The position numbers and the translations under genes are program-made. A stretch of DNA of 64,000 bases from Maratus speciosus (Eukaryota; Arthropoda; Arachnida; Araneae; Salticidae), in NCBI GenBank assembly GCA_963932465.1, contig OZ010792.1, forward strand, positions 282,889,836 through 282,953,835, given 5' to 3'. Positions 1-12,285 of the stretch are shown here, piece by piece. The notes beneath the pieces are model-generated. The model was not told the DNA's origin. It searched no databases and saw only the letters and a list, made by a program, of their open reading frames with translations. Each line of letters starts with the position of its first letter. Within the stretch, counting starts at the first letter, position 1.

Positions 1-900
1 TGGTCGGCCTCAATTACTTCGGATAATCGAGGTTCTACTGTTTAGTAACATACAGTTTCATATCATTTGAAAAATAGAACTACTTGCTGGAATGAGCTGG
101 AATTTTGGATTCACATTTTTGACTTTTCTAAAAATTGATCTTTGGGACGCGGTAATCTTCATTTTCCGAACAAGACGAAAATATAATTTTTATAATTCTA
201 AAGAATTTAGACATACGTTTCATAAAGATCAGATAACAGACACCCTCAAATCCGCAACCCTAAAATCCGCAGCTTAAAATCCGCACATCATCACACATGT
301 AAACAATGAAACTTCCAGTTCAGATGTAGGGGCAAAATTAGAGATTTTTTTAGTTTTATAGCATTCTGTATGTATTTTAATATCTAATTCTCGGTAATAT
401 GAGTGAACTCATGGTTTTTCATGAATGAAGTATAAATTTATTTCTAAAAAAAGTCAAGGTATTGCTGGTATCACTGGTAATTGCAATCCTTTTACCAAAT
501 ATATTTATGTATTAATCAAGCTTTTTTGGTTATTAAGACTGGCTAAACCTGACATGAAATTTCCGTGTTTTATTTTGAAGTAAATTATAGTAGGGTACCT
601 TTATGAGGCAAGTTTCATTGAATAATTCTAGTAAAATGTATATCATCTTTATTATGCATATTTAATTATACATTATTAATTATTTACTTGATCTTTACAT
701 TTAATAATTTAATTTTTAAAAATATCTTACTTTTTATCATTTTAGTTTATTACTTTACTTAATTATTTTAATATATTGCAAGCATTCATTATAATTTTGA
801 CTGCATTATTACATTGAAATTATACTGTTTAAAAAATGTAAACAAAGCAATGACCAGAAATCTGCAAATCAGCTGAAATATTTTTAATAACTGTAACCGT
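1..900. other. AT-rich stretch, no feature recognised
   Basis: No coding frame, RNA gene or repeat boundary could be supported here. The 61-codon frame near position 92 has no recognisable domain and a low-complexity composition. Confidence 0.6.
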
Positions 901-1130
901 TTAGAATATATAGCATGTTCCCGTAGCAGGAGCATTGGTGGCTAATGGGGGTTGAACCTCTCTCCGAATCGGAATGAGCCGCACATTATTTTCTCCTGCC
1001 CCAATTCAATTGCAGTTACAACAAGTTAAAAAAACTTCATTTTTTGACAAGCTGCAAACAATTTTATACAAACACTAGGGGGCTCGGCCCCCTACGAGCT
1101 ACGCTCGCCAACCCCCGTCCAGACACCGCA
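900..1130. repeat. GC-rich hairpin-bearing repeat end
   Basis: A short GC-rich island in AT-rich surroundings. It holds a perfect 6-bp stem (GGGGGC, loop TCG, GCCCCC) at 1078-1092 followed by CTACGAGCTACGCTCGCC. The block at 918-955 (GTAGCAGGAGCATTGGTGG) resembles both the reverse complement of 1094-1120 and a copy at 4697-4735 (CGGGAGCGTTGGCG). It looks like the end of a mobile element, possibly rolling-circle type, but no full element could be delimited. Confidence 0.35.
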
Positions 1131-1424
1131 GACTCTAAATGCACGCTAATGTGATCGGCTTTAAAAAGATTTCGAAAGATTGAATTATAATTTAAAAAAC
1201 ACTGGCGATCTCCCTATAAACGGATTTCTATTCATCTCTCTTTGATTGGGGAAATTTTAACGCCAAATCCGCTGCGGTACTACTTGATTATCCCGTCAAC
1301 TAATATCGCCAAACCACTCGCCAAATTATACAAATTGACATAATTTTTATTTTAAATAACGAAAGAACAAATAAATTAGTACAACAATAATAAAAATACG
1401 AATAAAACGTCGAAATAAAAATAA

Positions 1425-2521
1425 CTTGATGACGTAGACACGTGTAACAACATTTCAAAATAAGCTAGTATAAAAGGAATTAAGTAAACAGAATCTTTGT
1501 CTCCCGGTATTTTTTAACAAAGCGAAAAGAAAGTTCTTTTAAATGAGACATTTTAAATTAATCGTTTTTAATCTGACGTAATTTTGACCAAATTATTCTT
1601 TCTCTTTTTAATATTCACGTGAAAATACTTGTGTTAGAAATGAAATATTATTTGCGCTTTCCTAAGAAAAATAGTTGAAAAGTATCCGCTCAAAATATCA
1701 AATAAATGTCTAGCGCAATTTCTAAATTTAAACCGTTTTGCAATGTGTTCGTTTCATGTAATAACTGTAATGTGACGTAAATATGACGTAATTTCTCCTA
1801 TTTAAGACTTCTAATGCATGTTAATAAATTTATTATTTTACAAATCCCTTTCTCTCTTAAAATTCACGTGTAATTATAGTTTTATGACGTAATTTTTAAT
1901 AAGTTCCTGCTTTTTGTACATAATTATTTAATTCTAATTCCAATGTTTTTTTCTGTTTATAATAGTCACGTGTAAATAAATTTTTAATTTATTACACGTA
2001 TAAATATATATATATATATATTTTTTTTTTTTAAGCAAACATTATTGTTTCCGCTGTTTATACAGTTGGCAACAGTTTAAATTAATATCACTTTCTAAAA
2101 TCTGTAAAAAATATCTCAAGAAATGCTGAAAATTTGAATTTAAAATAGAAATAAAACCTCAAAAAATGAGTCAAAATAAAAAAAAAATTAATGCAATCTG
2201 CACTCCGGCAAATTCTAACGCATAAAAGGATCTAAAAATGATTACACTGCCATGTATAGTTTTTGCTGCTATAAAACTTTTTTAATGGAACGATTTTGTC
2301 CAACTTTAGCATTAAATATCTCTTAAAATAATTCTTCGATTTGAAAACTGTCTGCATCAGCGTGTTTATCAAATATTTCTGTATAAAACCACCGATTTTC
2401 ATATTTTTGTATGTATTATGTTTCTTAATATTAACGAAGAAAGACCTCCGGTCACAAAAAATTCAAAACCGGCGGCGGCGGTGACAGCGGTAGTTACTTT
2501 TTTTTAGAATAGAGAGATATA
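1425..2521 (+). repeat. Interspersed repeat R1, copy 1, with CACGTG/TGACGTAA modules
   Basis: The stretch from about 1690 to 2521 is repeated at 38300-39075 and, for its second half, at 19301-19850. All copies end with the same block, ACCTCCGGTCACAAAA, a (CGG)n run, GGTGACAGCG and AATAGAGAGATAT. The first half alternates CACGTG E-box palindromes (near 1440, 1617, 1866, 1967) with TGACGTAA sites (near 1575, 1774, 1785, 1886), spaced like degenerate tandem units. No protein is encoded. It is probably a non-autonomous transposon. Confidence 0.6.
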
Positions 2522-2724
2522 TATAATTACTAATAATACATATATTGAAAATTTAATATTAATATCTGAAAAACACTTTCATTAAAAATTTTTGAACGAG
2601 TAGTCAAAATATCAGAAATATAAAGCCACTCTACCTTTTTTTATTATTTTCCTACACGATGTCTCCAGACCTTTAAGGAAAACTCTGATTTAACATTATA
2701 TTGCATTATGCACTACACAGACAC

Positions 2725-2750
2725 AGACATACACACACACACATATTATA
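2725..2750. repeat. CA-rich microsatellite
   Basis: Imperfect (CA)n tract with ACAG/ACAT interruptions. Confidence 0.6.
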
Positions 2751-2835
2751 TGTTTTACATTTCGGTTTATTGTAATGTACTTATATTAAAGTAGTTTATT
2801 ACATCGACACGTTGTCTGTTAAGTATAACTATATA

Positions 2836-3288
2836 CCGGGTGTCCCAAAAAGGACTGACTGATTTTAAAATTCAATAACTTCCAAACGGTGACAGATATT
2901 AAAAAAATTCTTGCAGGAGGGTTATGCAAAAAGTCAAAAGTTTTATTACAGTGATTTTCGATTTTAGTTCGAATTACAAACAATAGATGGCGCTGTAAGC
3001 AGTAGTCGCTAAATACAGGCTCGATTTTTGGTCCTTTCTGTTGTTCCATGCAGAAAAAGGAGATGGAAATGTATTATCCGGGCCACGAAGTACCAAAACT
3101 CGAGCCTGAATTTAGCCTCTATTGATCGCAGCGCCATCTATTGTTTGTAATTCGAACTAAAATCGAAAATCACTGTAAAAAAACTTTTGACTTTATGCAT
3201 AACCCTCCTGCAAGAATTTTTTTAATATCTGTCACCGTTTGGAAGTTATTGAATTTTAAAATCAGTCAGTCCTTTTTGGGACACCCAG
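2836..3288. mobile_element. Fold-back MITE with long terminal inverted repeats
   Basis: The two halves are inverted copies of each other over about 195 bp: 2836-3030 pairs with 3090-3288. The ends begin CCGGGTGTCCCAAAAAGGAC (left) and, reverse-complemented, CTGGGTGTCCCAAAAAGGAC (right), each flanked by TA (2834-2835 and 3289-3290). Long TIRs with a TA target duplication fit a non-autonomous Tc1/mariner-type fold-back element. A 76-codon minus-strand frame lies across the left arm and is not thought to be a gene. Confidence 0.8.
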
Positions 3289-3299
3289 TATATTCCTAA

Positions 3300-5120
3300 A
3301 CGATGTATTAAAGTTTCTTTTTTATCCGCTTCAAATAAAGCAATTGTTTTACAAAAGGAAATTAAGATATCTTTCATTTAAAAAAAATAAATGCTTTCAC
3401 GCTACTATTACTACACTACGCTATTCAAATTATTTAACACAAGAAAGCCCGCGAGCAGTCATTTTGACTGCTATTAAATGAATATATCTCGGCTCGAACA
3501 AGAATTTTTTTTATATGAAACTAGTTTAAAATATACAAAGAAAAAAACTAGTTAAATGGATAAGTTAATAATTTAAAATAAAAATTCTGGTCTGAAATAC
3601 TTTTCTAAAATATGAGTAAAATTCTCGATCATTCTAGTGTTAATAAAATACATTATTTTTTATTACTTCTGTAATAAGAGGCTTGCCAGTATTTAAAAAT
3701 TGATCTACAAGAGTATCGCCGTTAGTAAAATCAATATAAAATGAAACAATTCTCAATTTTCGTAATTTTTCTTTTTGTATTTCGTATATGAATCTGCCTA
3801 TGGAAGTCTATTTCAAAAGTAGCTGCTAAGTACTACTTTATTATACCTTTATTTATGGACAAATTTCTTGCTACAAGAAATTTCAAAAAATTCTATTTTA
3901 ATGTTTTAGCAATAATTTACGACCACTCATAGCACAATCCTTCATTTTTTTCTTTTGTATTTTATACATATTTTTTTAATTTCTAAAACGTATAAATATC
4001 ATAAATATAGCTTATTTGTTTTAAGGTGTTAGTGATGCTTTTAATTAAATCTAATCTGGTTCAAGGGGTTCTGTTTTTTTTTTTTTTTTTTTTCATATAA
4101 TATTACTCGCCCATACTCAAGCAAACTGAAATATATTGCTGTTTACAAAAATGAATACAAAAGTCCCTTGAACACAACTTATAATCACTATATCTAATAG
4201 TCATATGGTGTCTATAAATCAACTTTTTTTTTTCCCTCGAACAGTTTAACTGATTTCTTTTTACTTACTGTCTAGAAGCACATCCTTTCTTTATGAAAGC
4301 GCGCTTGCAGAAAAAAGGACGGAAGTGTAAGCAAAACCCGCCAACGCTCCCTTTGTGGGAACATTCCAAAGAAATCTGTCTAATATAGCTTTAAATGGAT
4401 ATATTTACTTCGGGTAAGGAATGTATTGTTAGATGAAATGTTGACTTTAAATATTCACTCTACTTGTAAAAAAAAAAGATTTTTTTTCTTTCTTTTTACT
4501 GCTTTTGAGTCGATTTTGAGCTTTACAGTCGAAAACCTAAAAATTCTCTTCTTTTAAAAATCTGCGAAAAGTGGAAAAAAAATATATATCATTCTAGAAA
4601 ATATATCTATTAGACTCCATACTATTATTTTTTAAATACAAAATGTATTTTTTAAAAATTTTAAAAATATTTTGAGAAAAAAATTAATAAATAGTTGTTC
4701 CCGCAACGGGAGCGTTGGCGTTTAATGGGGGGGGGGGAGGGAGGGACGGTGGACATTAAAAATTACTTTTTTTTATTTTCATCATAGAGATATAAAATTT
4801 ATGGAAATATACATTTCATCATAAATATATAAACTATCTTAAACGAAATATCCAATCGTATTATAATTTTAAGATTTCAAAAAAGAAAAAAAAAATCACA
4901 TTTTAAAACAAAATTTTAAAATGCTCCATGCGTCATAATTTTTGAGATATTTCTCCGATTTTAATCATTTAAACTCTATTACATACAAATCTGCGCATCG
5001 ATTTTTCAATCCCTTGAATACTTATTTTTTTAGAGATTTTTTAACCATTTGGAAAAATGGTTATTGTTCTCGTCAGGATGGGAAATCAAAAGCATATCTG
5101 AAGGTTTTCTTTGGTTTAAT
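3300..5120. other. Repeat-poor AT-rich DNA with homopolymer runs
   Basis: No gene is visible. The stretch contains poly-T runs (4073-4094), a G-rich run (4728-4748) and the second copy of the CGGGAGCGTTGGCG block (4697-4735). Confidence 0.5.
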
Positions 5121-5129
5121 CTGCAATTT

Positions 5130-5370
5130 ATTCGTTTTCTGATTGGTCTATACAGTAATCTGTATTTCCCTTTAATTTCAACAACGATGGATACTTTCTG
5201 TTGCCACTATGACAAAAAAGTAATAAAAACTACAAAAAAAATTAATAACTCAGAAACAAATTGAGATTCAGCTTTCAAACAAATTGCATTTAAAAGTAGA
5301 TTTTTTTCTCTATCCGACGGTGTAAAAAGTAATATTGTCGAATGTTTAGAAGTTTAAGAATGAAATATCA
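5130..5370 (+). repeat. Interspersed repeat R2, copy 1
   Basis: The block ACTACAAAAAAAATTAATAA..CTCAGAAACAAATTGAGAT with a downstream 'CGGTGTAAAAA' segment recurs at 25890-26060 and, in part, at 35690-35850 and 53740-53830. It is non-coding and of unknown class. Confidence 0.5.
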
Positions 5371-5756
5371 TTTAAAATTGGCCGTCAGATTTCTTGGAAA
5401 TCTGACGATGGAAAAGCCTTTTCCCGAACAGCCAATGAAATGCTTGGATATTTACGTAAGTTTCAGGTGGATAATACTTAAGTTTCATGAAATCTGACGG
5501 GTCGCAGGCGATATTTTTGGCTTGCAATTTTTACGTGTAATAACATTATTAATGTTTAATTCATGGCGTACGTAATGTATGATCAACTCCGTGCGATTTT
5601 TTATGTCTTCAAAAAAATCGTTTTCCAAATGGTCGTTGTAATTTGATAAATTGCTTTTTTTTCTGAATTCGATATCGATTTTCATCAAAATTTAGCCTTT
5701 AGTAAGCTAAAAATCAAATTTAATTATCTTAATGAAGTTAAATTTTAAAATTCATG

Positions 5757-5878
5757 CACAGTTTTTTTTTGTTTTGTTTTTTGTAAGCAATATCAGGATT
5801 CGTAATTATTAAATTGATTGATTTTTTTTTTGTTTTGTTTTTTGTAAGCAATATCAGGATTCGTAATTATTATTTTGA
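5757..5878 (+). repeat. Tandem duplication, 61-bp period
   Basis: Two adjacent near-identical copies of a T-rich unit that ends GTAAGCAATATCAGGATTCG. The GTAAGCA landmark is at 5783 and 5844. Confidence 0.85.
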
Positions 5879-5902
5879 TCAAATATTATGACGCATGGAG
5901 TA

Positions 5903-5920
5903 CAGTAAATTCTGTCTAAG
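5903..5920 (+). repeat. Tigger left terminal inverted repeat
   Basis: CAGTAAATTCTGTCTAAG, preceded by the TA duplication at 5901-5902. Confidence 0.85.
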
Positions 5921-6412
5921 ATGAACTCCGTGCAAGCCGGAAATTTGTCGACCGCGGAAAATTTTTCAAGTCCCGGCGAATCCATAGAAAATAACACCAA
6001 TTCTTGTTGCACAAGCCGAAATCTGTCTAACGCGGAAACGGAAATGATTTTAAGGTCCCACCGAAACCAAAATTTTTCATAAGGCGGAAAAAAATATTTT
6101 AAAAATGAAAAGTATTTCGTTCATGAAACTTTAATACATACGTCATATATTCAATGCCGAGAATTTTAATTAAATTCCGTAATAGTTTTAAAAAGTTAAT
6201 TTAAGGAACTAAAAACTGTTTAAATTTTAAGGAATTCTTGCATTTTAAAAAATGAAATAATCATTTTTCCAGTATAAATTTGCATGTAAAAGTTATTATT
6301 ATAAGAAGGATGGACCTTTATGAAAATATGAATTTTCTAAAATTATATTATGCTTTAATGTTGTACTCAAATTCAAAGTGATATCTTACTGCCTCATTCC
6401 CGAAGTTTTTTT

Positions 6413-6435
6413 TTTTGTGTGTGTGTGTGTGTGTG
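6413..6435. repeat. (TG)n microsatellite
   Basis: Alternating TG tract following a poly-T run, inside the 5' part of the Tigger element. Confidence 0.8.
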
Positions 6436-6784
6436 TCTATGCGTGTTTGAGTGTAAACTTCAAATTTTCAGGTATTACAGCAGTACTAAGAAATTGAACA
6501 GTATTGCTCATTTATCTCTAAAGAGTTTTCAAATTTTAGTTTTCAACCGATTTTCGAGTCAGGACAATTAGTGAAAGAACGTCATCGGCAAGCAGTTTAT
6601 TACAACACAAGGTACAACCTTTTTATCAAAAACATAAAACGCTATTCGATTGACGTATGCTTCATACCAATGAATCACGAGTTTAGAAAACTCATTGCAC
6701 GGGTTATTTGTTCGTCGTCGTTTTATGTTGTCTAAGGATATTAGTAAGTGCATCGTAAAAATTGCTTCAAAATCTAAACTAAAT

Positions 6785-6963
6785 ACTCCATCCCTGCAGG
6801 ATAAAGTCAATGTTACCAAATTATAAGAAAAATTATTATTCTGTAGAAGATCATTGTATTAAGTTTAATTATGGTAAAACTCAAATTTATGACGCTATAA
6901 AAAGAAAGAGTTGAAATTATCTAACAAAAAGAGGAAACGTGCTGCGAAAAATGAAGACATTGG
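6785..6963 (+). pseudogene. Tigger/pogo transposase, N-terminal DNA-binding part (broken)
   Basis: Reading across frames gives DKVNVTKL, a frameshift, then NYYSVEDHCIKFNYGKTQIY and DAIKRK. This is the psq-type helix-turn-helix typical of Tigger/CENP-B-like transposases, which binds the element's ends in the nucleus. A stop follows RKS, and the frame resumes with KLSNKKRKRAAKNED. The coding sequence then breaks exactly at the target site of the LTR element and continues at 13232 with IGALPFEYFS. At least one frameshift and two stops lie before the insertion, so the gene may already have been dead when the LTR element arrived. Confidence 0.8.
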
Positions 6964-7911
6964 TGTGAGATGAAATCTCACAGTGTTTAAATTATGTTAC
7001 TGTTTTATTTCTATTGGCCTTATACATCGATGTTCTTTAAGCTTAAATCCATATTTATTTTTGCGCGGGCGATTTCGCTTCACCGCACATCGGCAAGTTC
7101 GCTGACGTTCGGCTGCCCCTGGCATGGGATGCTTCTCCTTTGAACTTTGTACGATTGTGATGACGTCATCGGAGCAAGTCTCTCACGGCATATGCATTGA
7201 ATGGGTGTTTGATCTTTCGGAGGTGTGTCCATTCGCTGTGCAGGGAGCAAATTAAAACAAAGCTTTTTAAATGTTTTCTTTTGGATTTGTTTATTAAGAC
7301 ATTAGCTAATATTTTAAATTCTCTAATAGATTTAAATCTTTTCTTTCAGTAACTTTTGAAGTCCCCGTATTCTTACTATAAATTAAAAATTCCGTTAATT
7401 TTAAATCAGAATCTGTTTTGTTGGAGAGCTGTCATGACTTAGTTTTAGTTTTAAAAAGATCGCGGGCTCCGGCTCCGATCTGCCGACGCCGATGAATGTG
7501 GAATCCGGTAAAGAGCTTTTGCGTAAACGATGTCTGCGATTTTTAACAACTCCTGTTAAATTATTTCTTAATAATTTCTTGATTCATGCTGCACTTTTAA
7601 ATTAACTAAATAACTTGAATTAATTTATGAACGGTGACCAACTGGAAGCCTTATCTTCTCTTCTCAAGATGAAAATAAAGGATTGCTTTATGCTTATAAG
7701 TCTCCTCTTCATTTATTTTACAGACTACATGATCCAAGTAAGAAGTTTCATTTATTTCTATTTTTTTACAATTGCTGACCTCAAAGAACGAAGGGTCTTA
7801 TTGCAAACATTACACAACGCATTGTAATAAAAAGAACTTCCAATTTAAATTTACCTTTCAAGTTAACGGCCCATTATATTGGATAATATATTACAAAATA
7901 TTTCCATCACA
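6964..7911 (+). repeat. 5' long terminal repeat
   Basis: Begins TGTGAGATGAAATCTCACA, a short palindrome, and ends CCATCACA. It contains a GC-rich segment with a TGACGTCA palindrome (near 7161) and an AATAAA-like signal near 7826. A 66-codon frame starting at 7627 occurs in both LTRs but has no recognisable domain; I do not call it a gene. Confidence 0.92.
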
Positions 7912-10900
7912 TTTGGTGCCGCAAAAACGGTGGTTCTGAAGAAAAATTTTGATTGATTTGAAGAAAATCGTAATATTTTAGAACTTTTGTTCTTAGAATA
8001 ACTTTTGAAAAAATTTTTGATGTGTTCAATAGTATTCAAGATTTATTCTTTTAGGGAATTTTGAGAAATATGGAATATTTTATGTAAGAATTTTTGCATA
8101 ACTACATATGACAATATTTTTTTTAGTATTGGAAGTTTCTGTTCTCAAAAAATTTCTTGCATAGATTTTTTCTGCTTTGAAGAATTAAATTTTATGATTC
8201 TAGAATGAATATTGTTCTGCTCCATCTTGAAGAATATAATATATTTTACTAAGTTTCCCATATTTTTTTAAACAATTATTTAAATTAAGATCAATTTCCT
8301 ATTGAAGAATAGTCATATTTTTGATGATGCATAATTATTATTCCATTTAAATAGTTTTATTTGAAAGAATTTCATCTACATATTCTTTTATTTGTAATGA
8401 ATTATTAGAGAACATAATTTTTTTTAAAGAATGATTATTTGATATATATATATATTTTTCTTAAATGAATTATATATTGTTCTTAGAAAAATTCTAATGA
8501 GTTTGAAATAATAAAATTGTTCTCAAGAACATATTTCATATCTTAAGAGGCTATGACTTTGGGTTTTTTAATTAAAAATTTTTATGGCACTATTAAATTA
8601 CAACAAATTTGTAAATTCTATATATATATTTATAAGAAGCATTATTTTTGAAATCATGATTATTGGTACTGAGAAATTTTATTCTAATGTCATACTTATT
8701 ATTCTGAAGCAGAAATTCTTCACAGAAGTTAGTAGTTGCAAATATCCTACATAACATTCTTAGAGATTTCTATGCTTCTGTTCTACAAATTTCAAATCAA
8801 GATATTTTGTTTAACAATAATTTGAATACAAGAGTTTGTTTATAGATTTATTCTTATGCCATCTGGACTGTGATGTTCTATTATAATTATACAGTTTGGC
8901 TTAGTGCAAAGATAATCTGCAATTTACAAATTAAGAATGTATGCATTTAAGAATATTTTCACATTTATTATACAACTGTTCTCATGTTGTTTCTAAAAGC
9001 ATTCTCAGTTGACAAAATTTTATATTTGAAAAATTCTTGTTGCTTCATTTTTTTTTTAAAAATATATTCTTATGGCAAGTTGTAATTTTGACATCAAGAC
9101 CTTTCCACTCCATCGTATGACAGTTTTCAACAAACAAGATTCTCATGTTGCTCTCAGAAAAAGAATGAAAGCAGCATTATTTTTTTTACTCTTGAGAAGA
9201 AGTAGGCATGGGGCTACTTCATTCCTGTTATAATTAGATTCTTGAAATTATTTTACATCATCTATTTAAAAAAAAATTCTTATGGTTTTATACAGCTTTT
9301 AAAATAAGTTCTCATATTGTCAGTGTTTTCTGCAATAATTTTAACTGTGTTACTGCTGTTTCCCATATTTAAAGACTGTCTCTCTACATATGCTGCTTTA
9401 AGAGTTCTCTTCCAACCTGTTAAAAAAAAAAAAAAAAAAATACTCACCTGCAAAAAAACTTTGCTTCATTCTCAACAGTTTCTTACCTGATGAAGTTGGC
9501 CGTTCACTGATGTGTTGTATCCATTTGTGCTGACCTCTTCTCTAGTATTTTCCTTGTTTGATGATAGAAGATAAATGTATTAATACTTACCTGCTCAACT
9601 CATTGTTTTATAACAATAGCTTTTAAATTTATGCTTCATTTTCAACGCTGAAGTGATTATTGAAAGGGGTCATGTCATGTTTGAGTCATTTATCCTTACA
9701 ATGTCTGATTCAATTCAATATCTTCGATGTTTGTCTTTAAAGCTAAATAAGATTTATGAGTTATCTCAAATGTTTTTTTCAAGTAGTAGCTGTCACAAGA
9801 CCTGATTATGGAAGTGTTGTTGGTTTGCCTTTTCTCTTGTGAGATGTAATTTATCCTTACTAAGTGGATTGGTTGACTTGTCTGCTCCTATAAGTCAGTG
9901 TTGCTATTTTTTTGCAAAAATATTTTTTTTTGCTAAATCAAGAAAATTTATGAAATATTTTAAAATTAGTTACTCTCAATATTGATTCTTACATATACCT
10001 GCAATTACAAGAGTTGTATTTTGATTCAGGAATTCTCAAGATCTATTTATTTATTTTCTGTCTAAATTCCCCATATTTCAAAAATTTTATTGTGCCTTTG
10101 TTTTCATTTGTGAATATACCCAAAGTCTCTAAATTTTATGTTGTCATATGCCTCATATTTTTACACAGGAGTAATTAATTGAATGAATTCTGAAGATTTA
10201 TTATTAATGAAGAAAGTAAAAATATTTTAAGCATCAAATCAATTTCTAAACAAGATTACACAAAAAGAAAAGAAAAGCACAGTTCTTAGTAACTATTTAA
10301 CAGCGCCTTTTGATATAGAAGTGTTCCTTAGTGAATCTTCAAAATTACTAAGAAGCTTAAAGAAAAAGTGCTTATTGATATCTTCACCTACCTACTTATG
10401 TCTCTTTTTTTCCCAAGATGTGTGTGTGAATACACCATCAATTCTCATCAAATACAACATCATTTTGTCTACTTCAGTGCTCTATAATTCATCCTTTTAG
10501 TGTGTCCGAAAATAGTGATTACTGAAGGTTAATGATTAGCTTCGAAAGAAGTGAAGCAAACAGATGTTGTGTTGTCGCCAAAAAAAGTTCTCGTCCAATG
10601 TTCCTGTATAATGCCTATTCAACTGTTAAGTTGATGTTGCCTTTTTGTGTATGTCATCTAGAGATATGCACCTGTTTCTACATGGTAAACACAATGTTTA
10701 CACCTTTGCAACAATACACATAACTGATGTCTTTTTGTGTACCAAAACTTTCAGCGTGTTTTTGAACACTTTCATAACATTTATTTATTTTTCATGCAAA
10801 CTTTAAATTGTGTTTATATCGCTAAGGAATCGAGGATCTGTAAAGAAGGACATTGCTGTTGTTTTTGCAGTTATGGGATGGTATATTGTGCTATTTAGTG

Positions 10901-12285
10901 TATATAGTTTTTTTTTTCTTTTTGCACAAGGTGTCAGGAGCCTTGTTTATGGAGATCCAAGCCACCTGAAACCTTGAGTAAGATGAGTAGTCACAGTGTA
11001 TATTGTTCTATGATTGTAGATAATAGTATATTTTTTTACATAATTCTTTTGATTTTCTGCATGAAATATTTTATGTAAATGATTTGTAATATTTATATTA
11101 TGGTACACTTAAAAATTTAAATTTCCCATGATAGTGTCAATTTTTTTAATCTTTCATTGTATATGAAAGCATTTATTTTTTTCTGGGGATCCCCACCCAC
11201 TCAGCCAAGTACCTACTTATTCTTAAAACCATGGTTTCTCTGTTTCTCGGTTTGTCTATTTATCTATAAGTTTATGAGTTTATCTTTATGCATATTTAAA
11301 ATTGTATTAAGTGATGTCTCATATTTTATAGAATAGTATATACTTTGAAAATTTTTTATGAGTAAATAATACAAAAGTATTAGTGTTTGTTGATATATTA
11401 CTTTTGCAATGCATATTTTCAGGGTCTAAATGGAAAGTAGTAAGAGTATATGTTTCAGCAATATAACACTTAATTCCTTTTAGACATGTCTCTCTCATAT
11501 ATATATATTGTTGCAACTACCTTAACTATCTGTGTTTTACATGGGAGTGGTCATTTAGTGCACGATTTGGCTACTTGTTCGTGTGGAATACAGCTAGTTG
11601 TTTGAAGTCAAAATATTTAGTAATAAATTGAATTTAATTTTTAAAAAAATGATGAATATCATATTGTGAAAATGTTACTAAAGATATTTTTTATGTATGG
11701 CCAGTTTGGAGTAATTAAAATAAATGCTCTATTTTATAAATTATAAGTCCTAGGCGATGATCAAATACTGAAGTTATTTTGATCTTTGTTGCTTATAAAG
11801 TGCAACTTTTCTTACATGGTATACCAACTTAATGAAATGTTTGATATTGAGCTCATTTTATATATGCCAATTCTCATGTTATATATGCTAATTTTGATTT
11901 TGTTTAGCATTTTTACTTAAGATTTTATATATGCTAATTCTCATTTTCTTTAGCATTTGTACTTAAGTATCATTTTTGAAGATAAGTTTATGACATCATA
12001 CTGCAATTGCCATAAATGGAAAGATTTGGCATTTTTTTTATGTATACTATTTGAATTGACTATGTATACTTTTGATGTAATTTCTTTTTCTTCTCACTTC
12101 CCTTTTGGTCACCACTAATTTTATTTGCAGCAGTTTAACTTTTGGCTTTACTTTAATATTTTATCTTTTTTTCTCTGTCTTTGGCATCTAAAATTTTGTC
12201 ATCCCGTTTCTGTAAAAGGTTTTTATTTCATTTTACCTTTTACATCACTTGCTCTGCCAAAATTTTACTCGGTAAATGGGGGTAT
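7912..12285 (+). other. Internal region of the LTR element, non-coding
   Basis: 4.37 kb with no open frame above about 63 codons and no retroelement domain in any frame. A short TTCTTATG/TTCTCATG-type motif recurs at 8851, 8979, 9067, 9140, 9278 and 9309, giving a loosely periodic texture. A primer-binding-like TTTGGTGCCGC starts at 7912. A long noncoding interior between intact LTRs is the definition of a LARD. Confidence 0.75.

Noticed and set aside
2819..3049. 76-codon minus-strand frame
   Set aside because: Lies within the arm of a fold-back MITE and is not protein-like.
6568..6819. 83-codon minus-strand frame in the 5' part of the Tigger element
   Set aside because: It overlaps the transposase leader on the opposite strand and has no family resemblance.
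7627..7827. 66-codon frame in the LTR, near-identical in both LTRs (100 codons in the 3' copy)
   Set aside because: Conservation is explained by the LTR duplication. The sequence is hydrophobic, low-complexity and without a known domain.
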